64,000 nucleotides of DNA from Clostridium cellulovorans 743B. Its GTDB lineage: Bacteria > Bacillota > Clostridia > Clostridiales > Clostridiaceae. The position numbers were made by a program, and so were the translations under genes. The stretch covers positions 496,001 to 560,000 of the forward strand of contig NC_014393.1 of the NCBI RefSeq assembly GCF_000145275.1. Direction: 5' to 3'. This document shows positions 53,314 to 61,574 of the stretch, piece after piece; the stretch's first letter is position 1; every line of letters starts with the position of its first letter. The notes under the pieces were generated by a model. That model made no database searches, was not told the DNA's origin, and saw nothing but the letters and a program-made list of their open reading frames with translations.

Positions 53314-53350
53314 AAAAAGCTTCTGAGGATTTTACCTCGGAAGCTTTTTA
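53314..53350 (+). terminator. Terminator of the amino-acid ABC operon
   Basis: A 15-bp stem (53314-53328 with 53335-53349, one G-U) has an ATTTTA loop and ends in TTTTT. Confidence 0.9.
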
Positions 53351-53765
53351 AAATTTATATAAACTTTACTGTTGGAGCGACATAGAAGGTATGTAGAATT
53401 ATTTCGGTATTAATAAAATTTAGGCAGAAGCTTTATTGGAACATATATAAGTTTTATTATCCAAGCTAAGTTCAAGAAATCAAAAATAGCAAGGTATTGG
53501 AAATGGTAATGGTAATGTGCAACCTTTATTGAAGCTAAACATTTTAGAATGGATAAAAAAAATCTGATGTTTTGTAATTTAGATTCATATGAGAGATAAC
53601 TATCTACCTTTATGGTAAAAATTATAAAATAAGGTAATTAAAGAATAGAAAACTACATAATAATGAACGGTGGGGATAACAAGATTAAGTAATTAGTCAG
53701 ATACATATCACCACTAAATTAATACTTATAATTAGAATCCAGCACAGGAAAGGAGCAAAGTAAAC
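53351..53765. other. Intergenic region before the DJ-1/TPP gene cluster
   Basis: About 415 bp with no gene and no clear hairpin. It should contain the promoter of the seven-gene cluster. No regulator gene is adjacent to it. AAAGGAG lies before the first start. Confidence 0.5.
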
Positions 53766-54587
53766 ATGAAGAAATTACTATTTATACTTTCTGAATATGG
53801 CTATTGGGGAGAGGAACTGATAGGACCATTAGAAACTGTTGAAAAAGCTGGTTATACTGTAACCTTTGCAACTTCTCATGGCAGAAGGCCACATGCACTT
53901 CCACCAAGTATGGATGATACTTTTATTGATCCACCATTAGGAAGACCAGTGGTATCTAAGGAAATGGCACAAAAGGTTAAAGAATTAGAGGCTTCAAGCA
54001 AACTTGATAATCCAATTAATCTTTCAGAGTTGCTTCCAGAGAGACCATATATGAGTAGTAGCACATATTTAAGAGAATTTGAGGCCTATAATGAAGGTGT
54101 TGAACGTGTTGAAGAAGAGCTAAAAGAATATGATGCAATTCTTTTAGTTGGAGGTAGTGGACCAATTGTTGATATGGTTAATAATCAGAGAGTTCATGAC
54201 TTAATACTCGCTTTTTACAGACTTGGAAAACCAGTTGTTGCAGAATGTTATGGTGTTGCATGTTTAGCCTTTGCAAGGGAGTACTGGACTAGAAAAAGTA
54301 TAATTTGGGGAAAACGAGTTACAGGACATCCACTTGAATATGATTATAAGGATGGTACTGGATTTATAGGCGTTGACTTTAATATGGGGCCTCCACCGTA
54401 TCCACTTGAATTCATTTTAAGAGATGCTGTAGGACCTGATGGACAATTTATAGGAAATGTAGGAAGAACAATATCTGCTATTGTTGATTATCCTTTTATC
54501 ACCGGAAGGTCAACAGCAGATTCATATAAAACAGGGGAACTGCTAGTTCAGGTTTTAGAAAATGGTTTGAAAAGATATGGTTGGTAG
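53766..54587 (+). CDS. DJ-1/PfpI-superfamily protein, first of two in the cluster
   Basis: A 273-residue class I amidotransferase-like protein of the DJ-1/Hsp31 group. The presumed nucleophile is Cys161 in VVAECYGVACL after a nucleophile-elbow strand, and the conserved acidic pair is WGEEL near residue 16. Relatives are glyoxalase III, deglycases, chaperones or isonitrile hydratases. A shared block SMDDTFIDP (49-57) recurs in the second DJ-1 protein of this cluster, so the two are paralogues. It starts a seven-gene same-strand cluster, 23 bp before the TPP enzyme. The activity is not known; covalent carbonyl or thiohemiacetal chemistry is inferred. Confidence 0.78.
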   Translation: MKKLLFILSEYGYWGEELIGPLETVEKAGYTVTFATSHGRRPHALPPSMDDTFIDPPLGRPVVSKEMAQKVKELEASSKLDNPINLSELLPERPYMSSSTYLREFEAYNEGVERVEEELKEYDAILLVGGSGPIVDMVNNQRVHDLILAFYRLGKPVVAECYGVACLAFAREYWTRKSIIWGKRVTGHPLEYDYKDGTGFIGVDFNMGPPPYPLEFILRDAVGPDGQFIGNVGRTISAIVDYPFITGRSTADSYKTGELLVQVLENGLKRYGW

Positions 54588-54610
54588 GAAACAAAACTTG
54601 AGGTGAGAGA

Positions 54611-56317
54611 ATGAATGTTAAAACAGGAAAAGAAGCTATAATTGAGCAATTCCTTGCAGATGGGATTACTCATATGTTTGGTAATCCAGGAACTGTTGAG
54701 CAAGGATTTTTAGATGCTTTAGAGAAATACCCAGATTTCCATTATATACTGACACTACAAGAATCTATTGCAGTTGCAATGGCTGATGGATATGCTAGAA
54801 AGACAAAAAAGCCTACAGTCGTACAATTGCATTCCGGCGTAGGCTTAGGAAATGGAATAGGAATGATATATCAAGCAAAAAGAGGTCATGCTCCTTTAGT
54901 GGTTATCAATGGTGAGTCTGGGATAAAATACGAAGCCATGGATGCTCAAATGGCAGCAGATGTAGTTGCTATGGCAGAGCCTGTTACAAAGTGGTCAACA
55001 AAAGTTGTTGATCCCGAATCTCTTTTGAGAGTGTTGAGAAGAGCAATAAAAATCGCTACAACGCCTCCAATGGGACCAGTTTTCGTGTGCCTTCCTATGG
55101 ATATTTTAGATGCACCTATTCAGGATGAAATAGTACCTACATCTATATTAAATACTCGTTCTTATCCAGAAGAAAAAACCTTAGAATCAGCGGCAGAAAT
55201 TCTAGCAAGTGCTAAGTACCCTATGATAATAATGGGAGATGGTATTACTTTCTCTGGGGCACAAGAAGAGTTAGTAAAAGTTGCAGAGCTTATAGGTGCA
55301 GAGGTTTGGGGCGCAGATTCTTCAGAAGTAAATATTTCTGCTTCACATCCACAATTTAGAGGACTTTTAGGACATATGTTTGGAGAACAATCAAAGAAAG
55401 ATGTAGAAGAGGCAGATGCAGTTCTTATTGTAGGAACATATATTTTCCCAGAAGTTTTCCCTCTACTAAAAGGTATTTTTGCAAACGGAGCTAAGCTTAT
55501 TCATGTTGATCTAGATTCTTATGAGATAGCTAAGAATTTTCCAGTAGATATAGGTATTGTAAGTGATCCTAAAAGTACTCTTTCTAAGTTAGCTGAGGTA
55601 TTAGATAAAACTATGGCGCCAGATCAACGGCTTATAGCAGCTTTAAATATTAGTAGGATGGTTAAGGAAAAAGCGAAAACTATAGAGGAAATGAATTCAA
55701 AGGATGAAAAGTTAATGAATTCATTTCCTATATACCCTCCAAAATTTATGCAGGAACTTGCAAGACAACTTCCAAAAGACGCAATAATATTTGATGAAGC
55801 ATTAACTTCTTCTCCAGATCTTAATAGATATATTCCTGCAACCGTGCCAGGTCAGTTTTTTCAGACAAGAGGTGGCTCATTGGGAGTCGGTATACCAGGA
55901 GCTATGGGAATAAAATTAGCGGCTAAGGATAAAACAGTTATTGCTTTTACTGGTGATGGTGGAAGTATGTATACAATCCAAGCTTTGTGGACTGCAGTAC
56001 ATCATAATATAGATGCAAAGTTTATTATTTGTAATAATAAAAGCTATAGATTATTGATGCAAAACATTGATCAATATTGGAAAGAACGAGATATACCTAA
56101 GCATGAGTATCCAAAGTCATTTATTTTAGATAACCCAGATATTCGATTTGATCAATTGTCAGAGTCTATGGGAGTGTCTGCATTAAGAATTGAAAAGCCA
56201 GAAGAAATTGCAGATGCTGTACAAAGAATGCTCAGTACAAAAGGCCCATTTCTTATTGATCTTGTAATTGAAAATAATCAATATACAAGTGAAAGTGTTT
56301 GTAAGTGTGGGCAGTAA
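54611..56317 (+). CDS. TPP-dependent decarboxylase/lyase (benzoylformate decarboxylase-like)
   Basis: A 568-residue thiamine-diphosphate enzyme with the three-domain layout of the pyruvate-oxidase class. The N-terminal domain has FGNPGTVEQGF and the cofactor-activating Glu51 in LTLQESIAVAMADGYAR. The middle domain follows (about 190-330), and the C-terminal domain has the metal/TPP motif GDGGSMYTIQALWTAVHH ending in CNN. The opening residues are closest to benzoylformate decarboxylase among enzymes I know, which act on 2-oxo acids without using FAD. The substrate is unknown. It sits between a DJ-1 protein and two NTF2-fold proteins. It ends in CKCGQ, with two Cys that might bind metal. Confidence 0.82.
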   Translation: MNVKTGKEAIIEQFLADGITHMFGNPGTVEQGFLDALEKYPDFHYILTLQESIAVAMADGYARKTKKPTVVQLHSGVGLGNGIGMIYQAKRGHAPLVVINGESGIKYEAMDAQMAADVVAMAEPVTKWSTKVVDPESLLRVLRRAIKIATTPPMGPVFVCLPMDILDAPIQDEIVPTSILNTRSYPEEKTLESAAEILASAKYPMIIMGDGITFSGAQEELVKVAELIGAEVWGADSSEVNISASHPQFRGLLGHMFGEQSKKDVEEADAVLIVGTYIFPEVFPLLKGIFANGAKLIHVDLDSYEIAKNFPVDIGIVSDPKSTLSKLAEVLDKTMAPDQRLIAALNISRMVKEKAKTIEEMNSKDEKLMNSFPIYPPKFMQELARQLPKDAIIFDEALTSSPDLNRYIPATVPGQFFQTRGGSLGVGIPGAMGIKLAAKDKTVIAFTGDGGSMYTIQALWTAVHHNIDAKFIICNNKSYRLLMQNIDQYWKERDIPKHEYPKSFILDNPDIRFDQLSESMGVSALRIEKPEEIADAVQRMLSTKGPFLIDLVIENNQYTSESVCKCGQ

Positions 56318-56339
56318 TTTATAGGTAGGAGGTAATATT

Positions 56340-56768
56340 ATGCTTACAAGGTATGAAGTAAATGAATTAGTATTTAAGTGGTTTAGAAAACTTGATATAC
56401 ATGACACTGTTGAAGGGTTTTTACCATTATTAGTAGCAGAAGGCCTTGAAATGAATTTACCAGAGGGAACCTTTAAAGGGATTGAAGGCTTTACAGAATG
56501 GCATCACAACATAGTAAACAAATTCTTTGATCACACACATACTTTAGCTATAGTTGATATAGAAATTGAAGAAGAAAAAGCAAAAGTGAAGGTTGTTGTA
56601 AATTGGCAAACTAAAATATGGAATCCACCTGATGTAAAGAGCACATGGCTAGGCTTTGACGCTTATCAGACTTGGATTGTTGAAAAAGATAGTAAAACAG
56701 GAAAGGCAGTTATTGCAAAGTATACTGTTGATAACCTTGAACCTATGCTTGGTTCAGCTTCGTTATGA
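56340..56768 (+). CDS. NTF2/SnoaL-like protein, first of two
   Basis: A 142-residue protein with the cone-shaped NTF2/SnoaL fold suggested by VFKWFRKLDIHDTVEGFLPLL, KGIEGFTEWHHNIVNKFFDHTHTL and a final strand VIAKYTVDNLEP. Such proteins act as small-molecule isomerases, cyclases or hydrolases, or as binding proteins. His and Asp residues in TEWHHN and FFDHTH could form an active site. AGGAGG precedes the ATG. It lies 22 bp after the TPP gene, and a second copy of the fold follows. Confidence 0.72.
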   Translation: MLTRYEVNELVFKWFRKLDIHDTVEGFLPLLVAEGLEMNLPEGTFKGIEGFTEWHHNIVNKFFDHTHTLAIVDIEIEEEKAKVKVVVNWQTKIWNPPDVKSTWLGFDAYQTWIVEKDSKTGKAVIAKYTVDNLEPMLGSASL

Positions 56769-56801
56769 TTATATAAAGGAAATTAAGGGGGATTAATTAT
56801 T

Positions 56802-57197
56802 ATGAAAAATGTACCAGATACTCCAGTAGGAAGATTATACAGTCAACATATTCACCATGTTGAGAATCAAGAGATTGAAGCATTAATGAATCAATATACA
56901 GATGATTGTGTTTTAATAAGTAGCTTCACAAAAACACCTCTTTATTATAGAGGGAAAGAGCAGTTAAGAGAACACTTAAACGGCATTCTTGATATGAAGG
57001 GATTAGTAACAGAAGTTGCTTTTTATTCAGAAACTGAAAATCCTCAAACTCTGATGGTTACTGAAAAGATTACTACTATAGGTGAAAATGGTGAAGAAGT
57101 TCATATGAGGTTTGCAGATAGCTGGGTGCTAAGAGATGGGAAAATAGCTATTCACTTTGCAGGAATGGTTCAATATTCTGATGGATCTTTAGCTTAA
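56802..57197 (+). CDS. NTF2/SnoaL-like protein, second of two
   Basis: A 131-residue protein of the same NTF2-like fold (LYSQHIHHVENQEIEALMNQYTDDCVLISSF; YYRGKEQLREHLNGIL; RFADSWVLRDGKIAIHFAGMVQY). It is shorter than the preceding protein and only distantly similar, so the pair may be a heteromer or act on successive intermediates. AAGGGGGA precedes the ATG. The function is not known. Confidence 0.7.
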   Translation: MKNVPDTPVGRLYSQHIHHVENQEIEALMNQYTDDCVLISSFTKTPLYYRGKEQLREHLNGILDMKGLVTEVAFYSETENPQTLMVTEKITTIGENGEEVHMRFADSWVLRDGKIAIHFAGMVQYSDGSLA

Positions 57198-57289
57198 ATA
57201 TAAAAATTTTCAAGGGAAAAAGATTTTATTAGAAGAAGATAAAGTTCAATTCATAAAGAGTTGAAGTACAAAATGTGAGGTGATAGAGT

Positions 57290-58051
57290 TTGAGTAAAAA
57301 AATATTAATTATAGCATCAAATCTCGGATTATGGGGAGAAGAACTTCAAGCACCGTGGGATGCTTTGAAAAATGCTGGTCATGAAGTAACACTTGCTACA
57401 ATGACAGGGAAAACACCGTTACCATTAGTAATTAGTATGGATGATACTTTTATCGATCCAATGCAAGGATATAATGTTAATCCTAAATTCGTCGTGGATA
57501 GAATAAAAAAAATTCTCGAAACAGGTCAGTGGAATAATCCAATCAAGATAGAAGATGCGAAAATGGAAGACTATGATGCTATTGCATTAGTTGGAGGTCC
57601 TGGATCACCTTTCGATATTGTTGGCAACAATGATGTTCATAAGCTATTACTTGAAGCATATAAAAGTAATAAAATTATAGGGGCTCTTTGTTATGTTGTT
57701 GGTGCATTAGTATTAACACGAGACCCAGACAATGAGAAGAAGAGTATAATTTATGGCAGAAAAGTAACGGCACATCCTGCAGCGTGGGACATATATTCAC
57801 CACTAAAATATCCATTGTATGGAGCAAGTCCTAAAAATCCTGGAACAGATATAACAACCCCTGGGTTTGTCTATCAGCTTCAACCACTTGTTGAAGATGC
57901 AGTAGGACCAAATGGGCAGGTATTTTCTGATCCAAGGACTAACAGAGAAAATCCATTGTGTATATATGATCATCCTTTTGTAACAGCATTATCAGTTGAA
58001 TCATCTATCGCATATGGTAACAGGCTAGTAGAAGTGTTAGGGAGTTTGTAA
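57290..58051 (+). CDS. DJ-1/PfpI-superfamily protein, second of two in the cluster
   Basis: A 253-residue paralogue of the first DJ-1 protein. It keeps WGEEL near residue 15, SMDDTFIDP at 49-57 and the presumed nucleophile Cys134 in GALCYVVGAL. After this it has KVTAHPAAWD, matching RVTGHPLEYD of the first copy, and a similar C-terminal block with VGPNGQ...DHPFVTALS. The TTG start has GTGAGGTGAT upstream. Two such paralogues in one cluster suggest either a hetero-oligomer or two related substrates. Confidence 0.75.
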   Translation: MSKKILIIASNLGLWGEELQAPWDALKNAGHEVTLATMTGKTPLPLVISMDDTFIDPMQGYNVNPKFVVDRIKKILETGQWNNPIKIEDAKMEDYDAIALVGGPGSPFDIVGNNDVHKLLLEAYKSNKIIGALCYVVGALVLTRDPDNEKKSIIYGRKVTAHPAAWDIYSPLKYPLYGASPKNPGTDITTPGFVYQLQPLVEDAVGPNGQVFSDPRTNRENPLCIYDHPFVTALSVESSIAYGNRLVEVLGSL

Positions 58052-58085
58052 TATAGTATATTACATGCAATTTAGGGAGGTAGAA

Positions 58086-58907
58086 ATGGAAGCATCTAAT
58101 ATGAAAGTTATTAATAAAGCTGGAATTACAATTCACATATCTTCAAGTCCTCTTGATGGTGAAAAAGTAAATTCTATAATAGTGGAATCACAAAATAAAT
58201 TAGTTGTAATTGATGTACCTTTATTGAGACCATATTCAAAAGACTTTAGAGCTTATGCAAATCAGTTAGGAAAGCCTATAGACAGAGTAATTATTACCCA
58301 TGCACATCCAGATCATTGGGCAGGCCTTGAAGCTTTTGAAGACTTACCAATATATTCGCTTTCAGAAACTCAAGAAGAAATACAGGAAAATGGCGAATGG
58401 ATGTTAACTTACCATAGGTCCCTACATGGTGATCTTATCACTGATAAAAAGATTGTTCCAAATAACATTATCGAAGAAGGCAAATTGATAATAGACAGTG
58501 TTGAATATAATGCAATAAAAGTTACAGAGGCAGAATATAAGCATCTACTTGTACTAGAGCTTCCTAGAATTAAGACATTGATATCACAAGATATGGTATA
58601 CAATAAGGTTTATTTATTCCTTGGAGAGTTAACTTCAACAGGAGAATTAGCTTGTGACAATTGGATTGATGAACTTAAAAAGTATAAGGAAAAGAATTAT
58701 GAAGTTGTAATTCCTGGACATGGGGAACCAACAGATTCATCTATAATTGATGAGAATATCAATTACATTATAGAAGCAAAGGGTATTATTAAGACTTCAA
58801 AGGATTCTGATGAATTTAAGAATAGGATGATTGAAAAATTCCCAGACTACGAAATTCCTTTAATGCTAGACATGACAGCATATTTTATTTATATGCAAAA
58901 TAAATAA
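58086..58907 (+). CDS. Metallo-beta-lactamase-fold hydrolase
   Basis: A 273-residue MBL protein with the complete first zinc motif THAHPDHWAG, a later His in YKHLLVLELPR, the bridging Asp in ISQDMVY and the final His in IPGHGEP. Such enzymes hydrolyse thioesters (glyoxalase II), esters or lactones. ATG 58086 has AGGGAGG 7 nt upstream; the longer frame from 58065 covers that site. No signal peptide is seen, so it is cytosolic. It fits a role in opening a thioester or ester formed by the other cluster enzymes. Confidence 0.8.
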   Translation: MEASNMKVINKAGITIHISSSPLDGEKVNSIIVESQNKLVVIDVPLLRPYSKDFRAYANQLGKPIDRVIITHAHPDHWAGLEAFEDLPIYSLSETQEEIQENGEWMLTYHRSLHGDLITDKKIVPNNIIEEGKLIIDSVEYNAIKVTEAEYKHLLVLELPRIKTLISQDMVYNKVYLFLGELTSTGELACDNWIDELKKYKEKNYEVVIPGHGEPTDSSIIDENINYIIEAKGIIKTSKDSDEFKNRMIEKFPDYEIPLMLDMTAYFIYMQNK

Positions 58908-58931
58908 CTAATATTGTAAAGGGGGTATGCA

Positions 58932-59354
58932 ATGGTTGTTTTTCCAATATCTCATGTCGCGATATCCTGTAAAAATCCTATTCAAGTTGAAAAGTTTTAT
59001 ACAAAATATTTCGGATTTAAACGTGCTAGAGTATATTCAACAGGGCCAGATCAAGTGGTAATGATTAAGTCTGGAAATACCTATTTAGAATTGTTTAAAT
59101 CAACAAAGGAATTACCTGTTCCTAAATCAGAAGGCTCTGGGCAAGATTATCCAGGGTGGAAACATATTTGTTTTTTAGTTGACGATTTAGAAGTAAAACT
59201 TAATGAAATGGGCGAAGATGCTAAGATTAGTCTTGGGCCTACAGATATGAGTGCTTTTATCCCGAATATGAAGGTTTGTTGGATAGAAGATCCTGAAGGA
59301 AATATCGTTGAGTTGAATCAAGGCTATGTTGATGAAGAAAATCCTCCAGGATAG
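58932..59354 (+). CDS. VOC-family (glyoxalase I-fold) metalloprotein
   Basis: A 140-residue vicinal-oxygen-chelate protein with one full VOC unit (two beta-alpha-beta-beta-beta modules). The four expected metal ligands are His in ISHVAISC, Glu in TYLELFKS, His in WKHICF and Glu in NIVELNQG. It could be a lactoylglutathione-lyase-like isomerase, dioxygenase or epimerase; in an anaerobe an isomerase or lyase role is more likely. AAGGGGGTA precedes the ATG. It is the last gene of the cluster and a perfect terminator follows. Confidence 0.8.
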   Translation: MVVFPISHVAISCKNPIQVEKFYTKYFGFKRARVYSTGPDQVVMIKSGNTYLELFKSTKELPVPKSEGSGQDYPGWKHICFLVDDLEVKLNEMGEDAKISLGPTDMSAFIPNMKVCWIEDPEGNIVELNQGYVDEENPPG

Positions 59355-59390
59355 TTTGACTATAAATTAAAAAGATAGAGGTCATTAAGA

Positions 59391-59415
59391 AGAGAGGGGC
59401 GTTTTGCCCCTCTCT
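59391..59415. terminator. Terminator between the cluster and the convergent MglB-like gene
   Basis: AGAGAGGGGC (59391-59400) and GCCCCTCTCT (59406-59415) form a perfect 10-bp stem with a GTTTT loop. The flanking T-run is weak, so it may work mainly as a barrier for both directions. Confidence 0.75.
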
Positions 59416-59454
59416 AGTCGTTCTTATATTTTGTGATTTATCAGAAAATGTAAT

Positions 59455-60521
59455 CTAGCTACTGGTGTGTGGGATATATTCAGAGTAGACTAAAGGTATT
59501 GAAATTTTGCCATTAATAATTTTATATGGAGTATTTTTTGTTGGAGGTGAATTGTTAATTAAGTTAATTCCGATTTCATAGATCGCTTTAGCATAGGGAA
59601 TATTGTCTTCAATAACAGTACCAGCCATAGTATTTTTATCAACTAAAGCGGTTGCTTCTTCTGTACCGTCAATTCCAAATACAGGTATATGCTTTAATTT
59701 ATTCCCAGTATTATAGCCATATTTTTGGAGAGCTTCAATGGCACCAATAGCTATGTAATCATTATTGGCAATTATTGCTTCAATGTTATTAGCATATCTA
59801 ATAATTGAGTTTTCAGTATAAAGTCTAGCTAAATCTTTATTCCAATAAGTATTTACACTTTGAAGTTTCTGTATTTTTATTCCTAAACTATTAAGGGTTG
59901 AAATAGCGCCTTCTGTTCTAGTCTGTGCTACAGAATTAGCAGTATCACCTTCTAATAAAATATACTGTAATGCATTATCATGATTTTTGTCTAAAAGGTT
60001 TTTTTGGCATTCCATAAATCAGCAATCATTTTACCTTGAATAGAACCAGCATTTTCGGAAGAAGGATCCACAAAAGCAACTTTATTATAAGAATTGTAAA
60101 GTTTTGATGCTGCAAGGGGAGCAATGTTGCTTATGACTAATGGAATATTTTTAGCTTTAGCCTTTGAAATTATGTTTTTAGTAGTATCTTCTTCGAATTT
60201 ACCTAAATTTATGATGAATAAATCAATATTTTCATCATTTAAAATAATAGAATCCAATATTTCATTTAGTATTGCCAAGTTATCATCCGTATTATAAAAA
60301 GTAAATTTAACTTTATCATTATTTGCTCTTTCAATGTCTTCTAAGTTTTTCTTGAGCTTTGATAAAAAGGGATCATTAAAAGTATTTAATAATACTGAGA
60401 CATTGTATATTTTTCTATAATTCTTATTAATATTTGAAGTGGAGTAAGTACTACTTATGTTGCTATTTAATAATGAAAAAACAAGTATAATTGATGAAAA
60501 AATTTTAATTGATATTTTCAT
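59455..60521 (-). pseudogene. MglB-like sugar-binding protein split by a -1 frameshift
   Basis: Two overlapping frames join into one galactose/glucose-binding protein of the MglB class. The 5' part (59991-60521) has a signal peptide, VSVLLNTFNDPFLSKLKKNLE and VDPSSENAGSIQGKMIADLWNAKK. The 3' part (59455-60015) continues LLDKNHDNALQYILLEGD, IIANNDYIAIGAIEALQKYG and VFGIDGTEEAT. The break lies at a run of seven A (minus strand, 60001-60008 area); one extra A would restore the frame. The signal peptide has no lipobox Cys, unlike typical clostridial MglB. Gene decay, sequencing error or transcriptional slippage could each explain it. No transporter genes accompany it. Confidence 0.75.
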
Positions 60522-60923
60522 ATAACACTCCTTAGAAATTTTGTTTTAATATTATGATTATCTCGCAGAAAGTATTTTTATTATGAATAAACTAACTCAT
60601 ATTGTGATAGAAGCAGGCTTAAAGTACTTGAAATCCTGTGGTGGAGATATATTTACAGCTATTGTAGCTTAATTATGTCATAGTTATAGAATGGCTTTTT
60701 TAAAAAAATTTATCAGAGATTCGGTAAGTAATTTTTAAATTGATTTATTATACTAAGTATTTCTATTAAAAGAAATATATTTACAACTCTATAACATATC
60801 CATGATAATGTTATAATGAAAAAATAAGTAAAATTGCTGAGATAAGTAAATTATTTTTGAAAACCTCAGATATCCAAGAAACTTTTAGTTTTAGTAAGTA
60901 CTTTTTTATATACGGGTGATTAA
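60522..60923. other. Divergent intergenic region
   Basis: About 400 bp between the MglB-like gene and the two-component system. A+T-rich, no gene and no clear hairpin. It should carry promoters for both directions. Confidence 0.45.
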
Positions 60924-61568
60924 ATGGCAAAAATATTGATAGTTGAAGATGATATAAGTATAAATGAATTAATGAAAAGAAATTTATCATTAATAGGACA
61001 TGAATGTAAGTCTATATTTGATGGACAAGTAGCATTAACAGCTATAACGCAAGAGAATTTTGATTTAATTATATTAGATGTGATGTTGCCAGGGTGCTCT
61101 GGCTTTGAAATAGTAAAACATATAAAAGCCATTCCTGTGATGTTTGTAACAGCAAAGGATTCATTGCAGGATAAGTTACAAGGTCTTAGTTCTGGAGCAG
61201 AAGATTATTTAGTTAAGCCTTTTGAAATTTTAGAACTAATAGCAAGAGTCAACATCATCTTAAGACGAAATAATAAAAATGATGATTTTATTTTAGGCCT
61301 TGTAAGAGTTAACTTTAAATGCCGTAAGGTATTTTTTAACGATATAGAAATTGAAATGACGCCTCAAGAATATATGCTTCTAGAGGTACTAATAACAAAT
61401 CGTAATATTGCAATGTCTAGGGAAAAGCTACTAGAACTAGCTTGGGGCTTTGATTATGAGGGAGATACAAGAACTGTGGATGTACATATTCAAAAGCTTA
61501 GGAAAAAATTATCTCTAGAGGAACAGATAAAGACAGTGTATAAATTAGGATATCGTTTGGAGGATTAG
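60924..61568 (+). CDS. OmpR-family response regulator
   Basis: A 214-residue regulator. The receiver domain has Glu8/Asp9/Asp10, the phosphorylation site Asp52 (ILDVMLPG) and Lys in DYLVKPF. The winged-helix output domain ends in TVYKLGYRLE. The kinase gene starts 6 bp after its stop, forming a two-component operon. It is divergent from the MglB-like gene, which may be one of its targets. Confidence 0.92.
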   Translation: MAKILIVEDDISINELMKRNLSLIGHECKSIFDGQVALTAITQENFDLIILDVMLPGCSGFEIVKHIKAIPVMFVTAKDSLQDKLQGLSSGAEDYLVKPFEILELIARVNIILRRNNKNDDFILGLVRVNFKCRKVFFNDIEIEMTPQEYMLLEVLITNRNIAMSREKLLELAWGFDYEGDTRTVDVHIQKLRKKLSLEEQIKTVYKLGYRLED

Positions 61569-61574
61569 CATAAG

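Noticed and set aside
53766..59354. Plain glyoxalase operon for methylglyoxal
   Set aside because: A TPP lyase, two NTF2-fold proteins and two DJ-1 paralogues are not part of the standard glyoxalase system, so the simple label does not explain the set.
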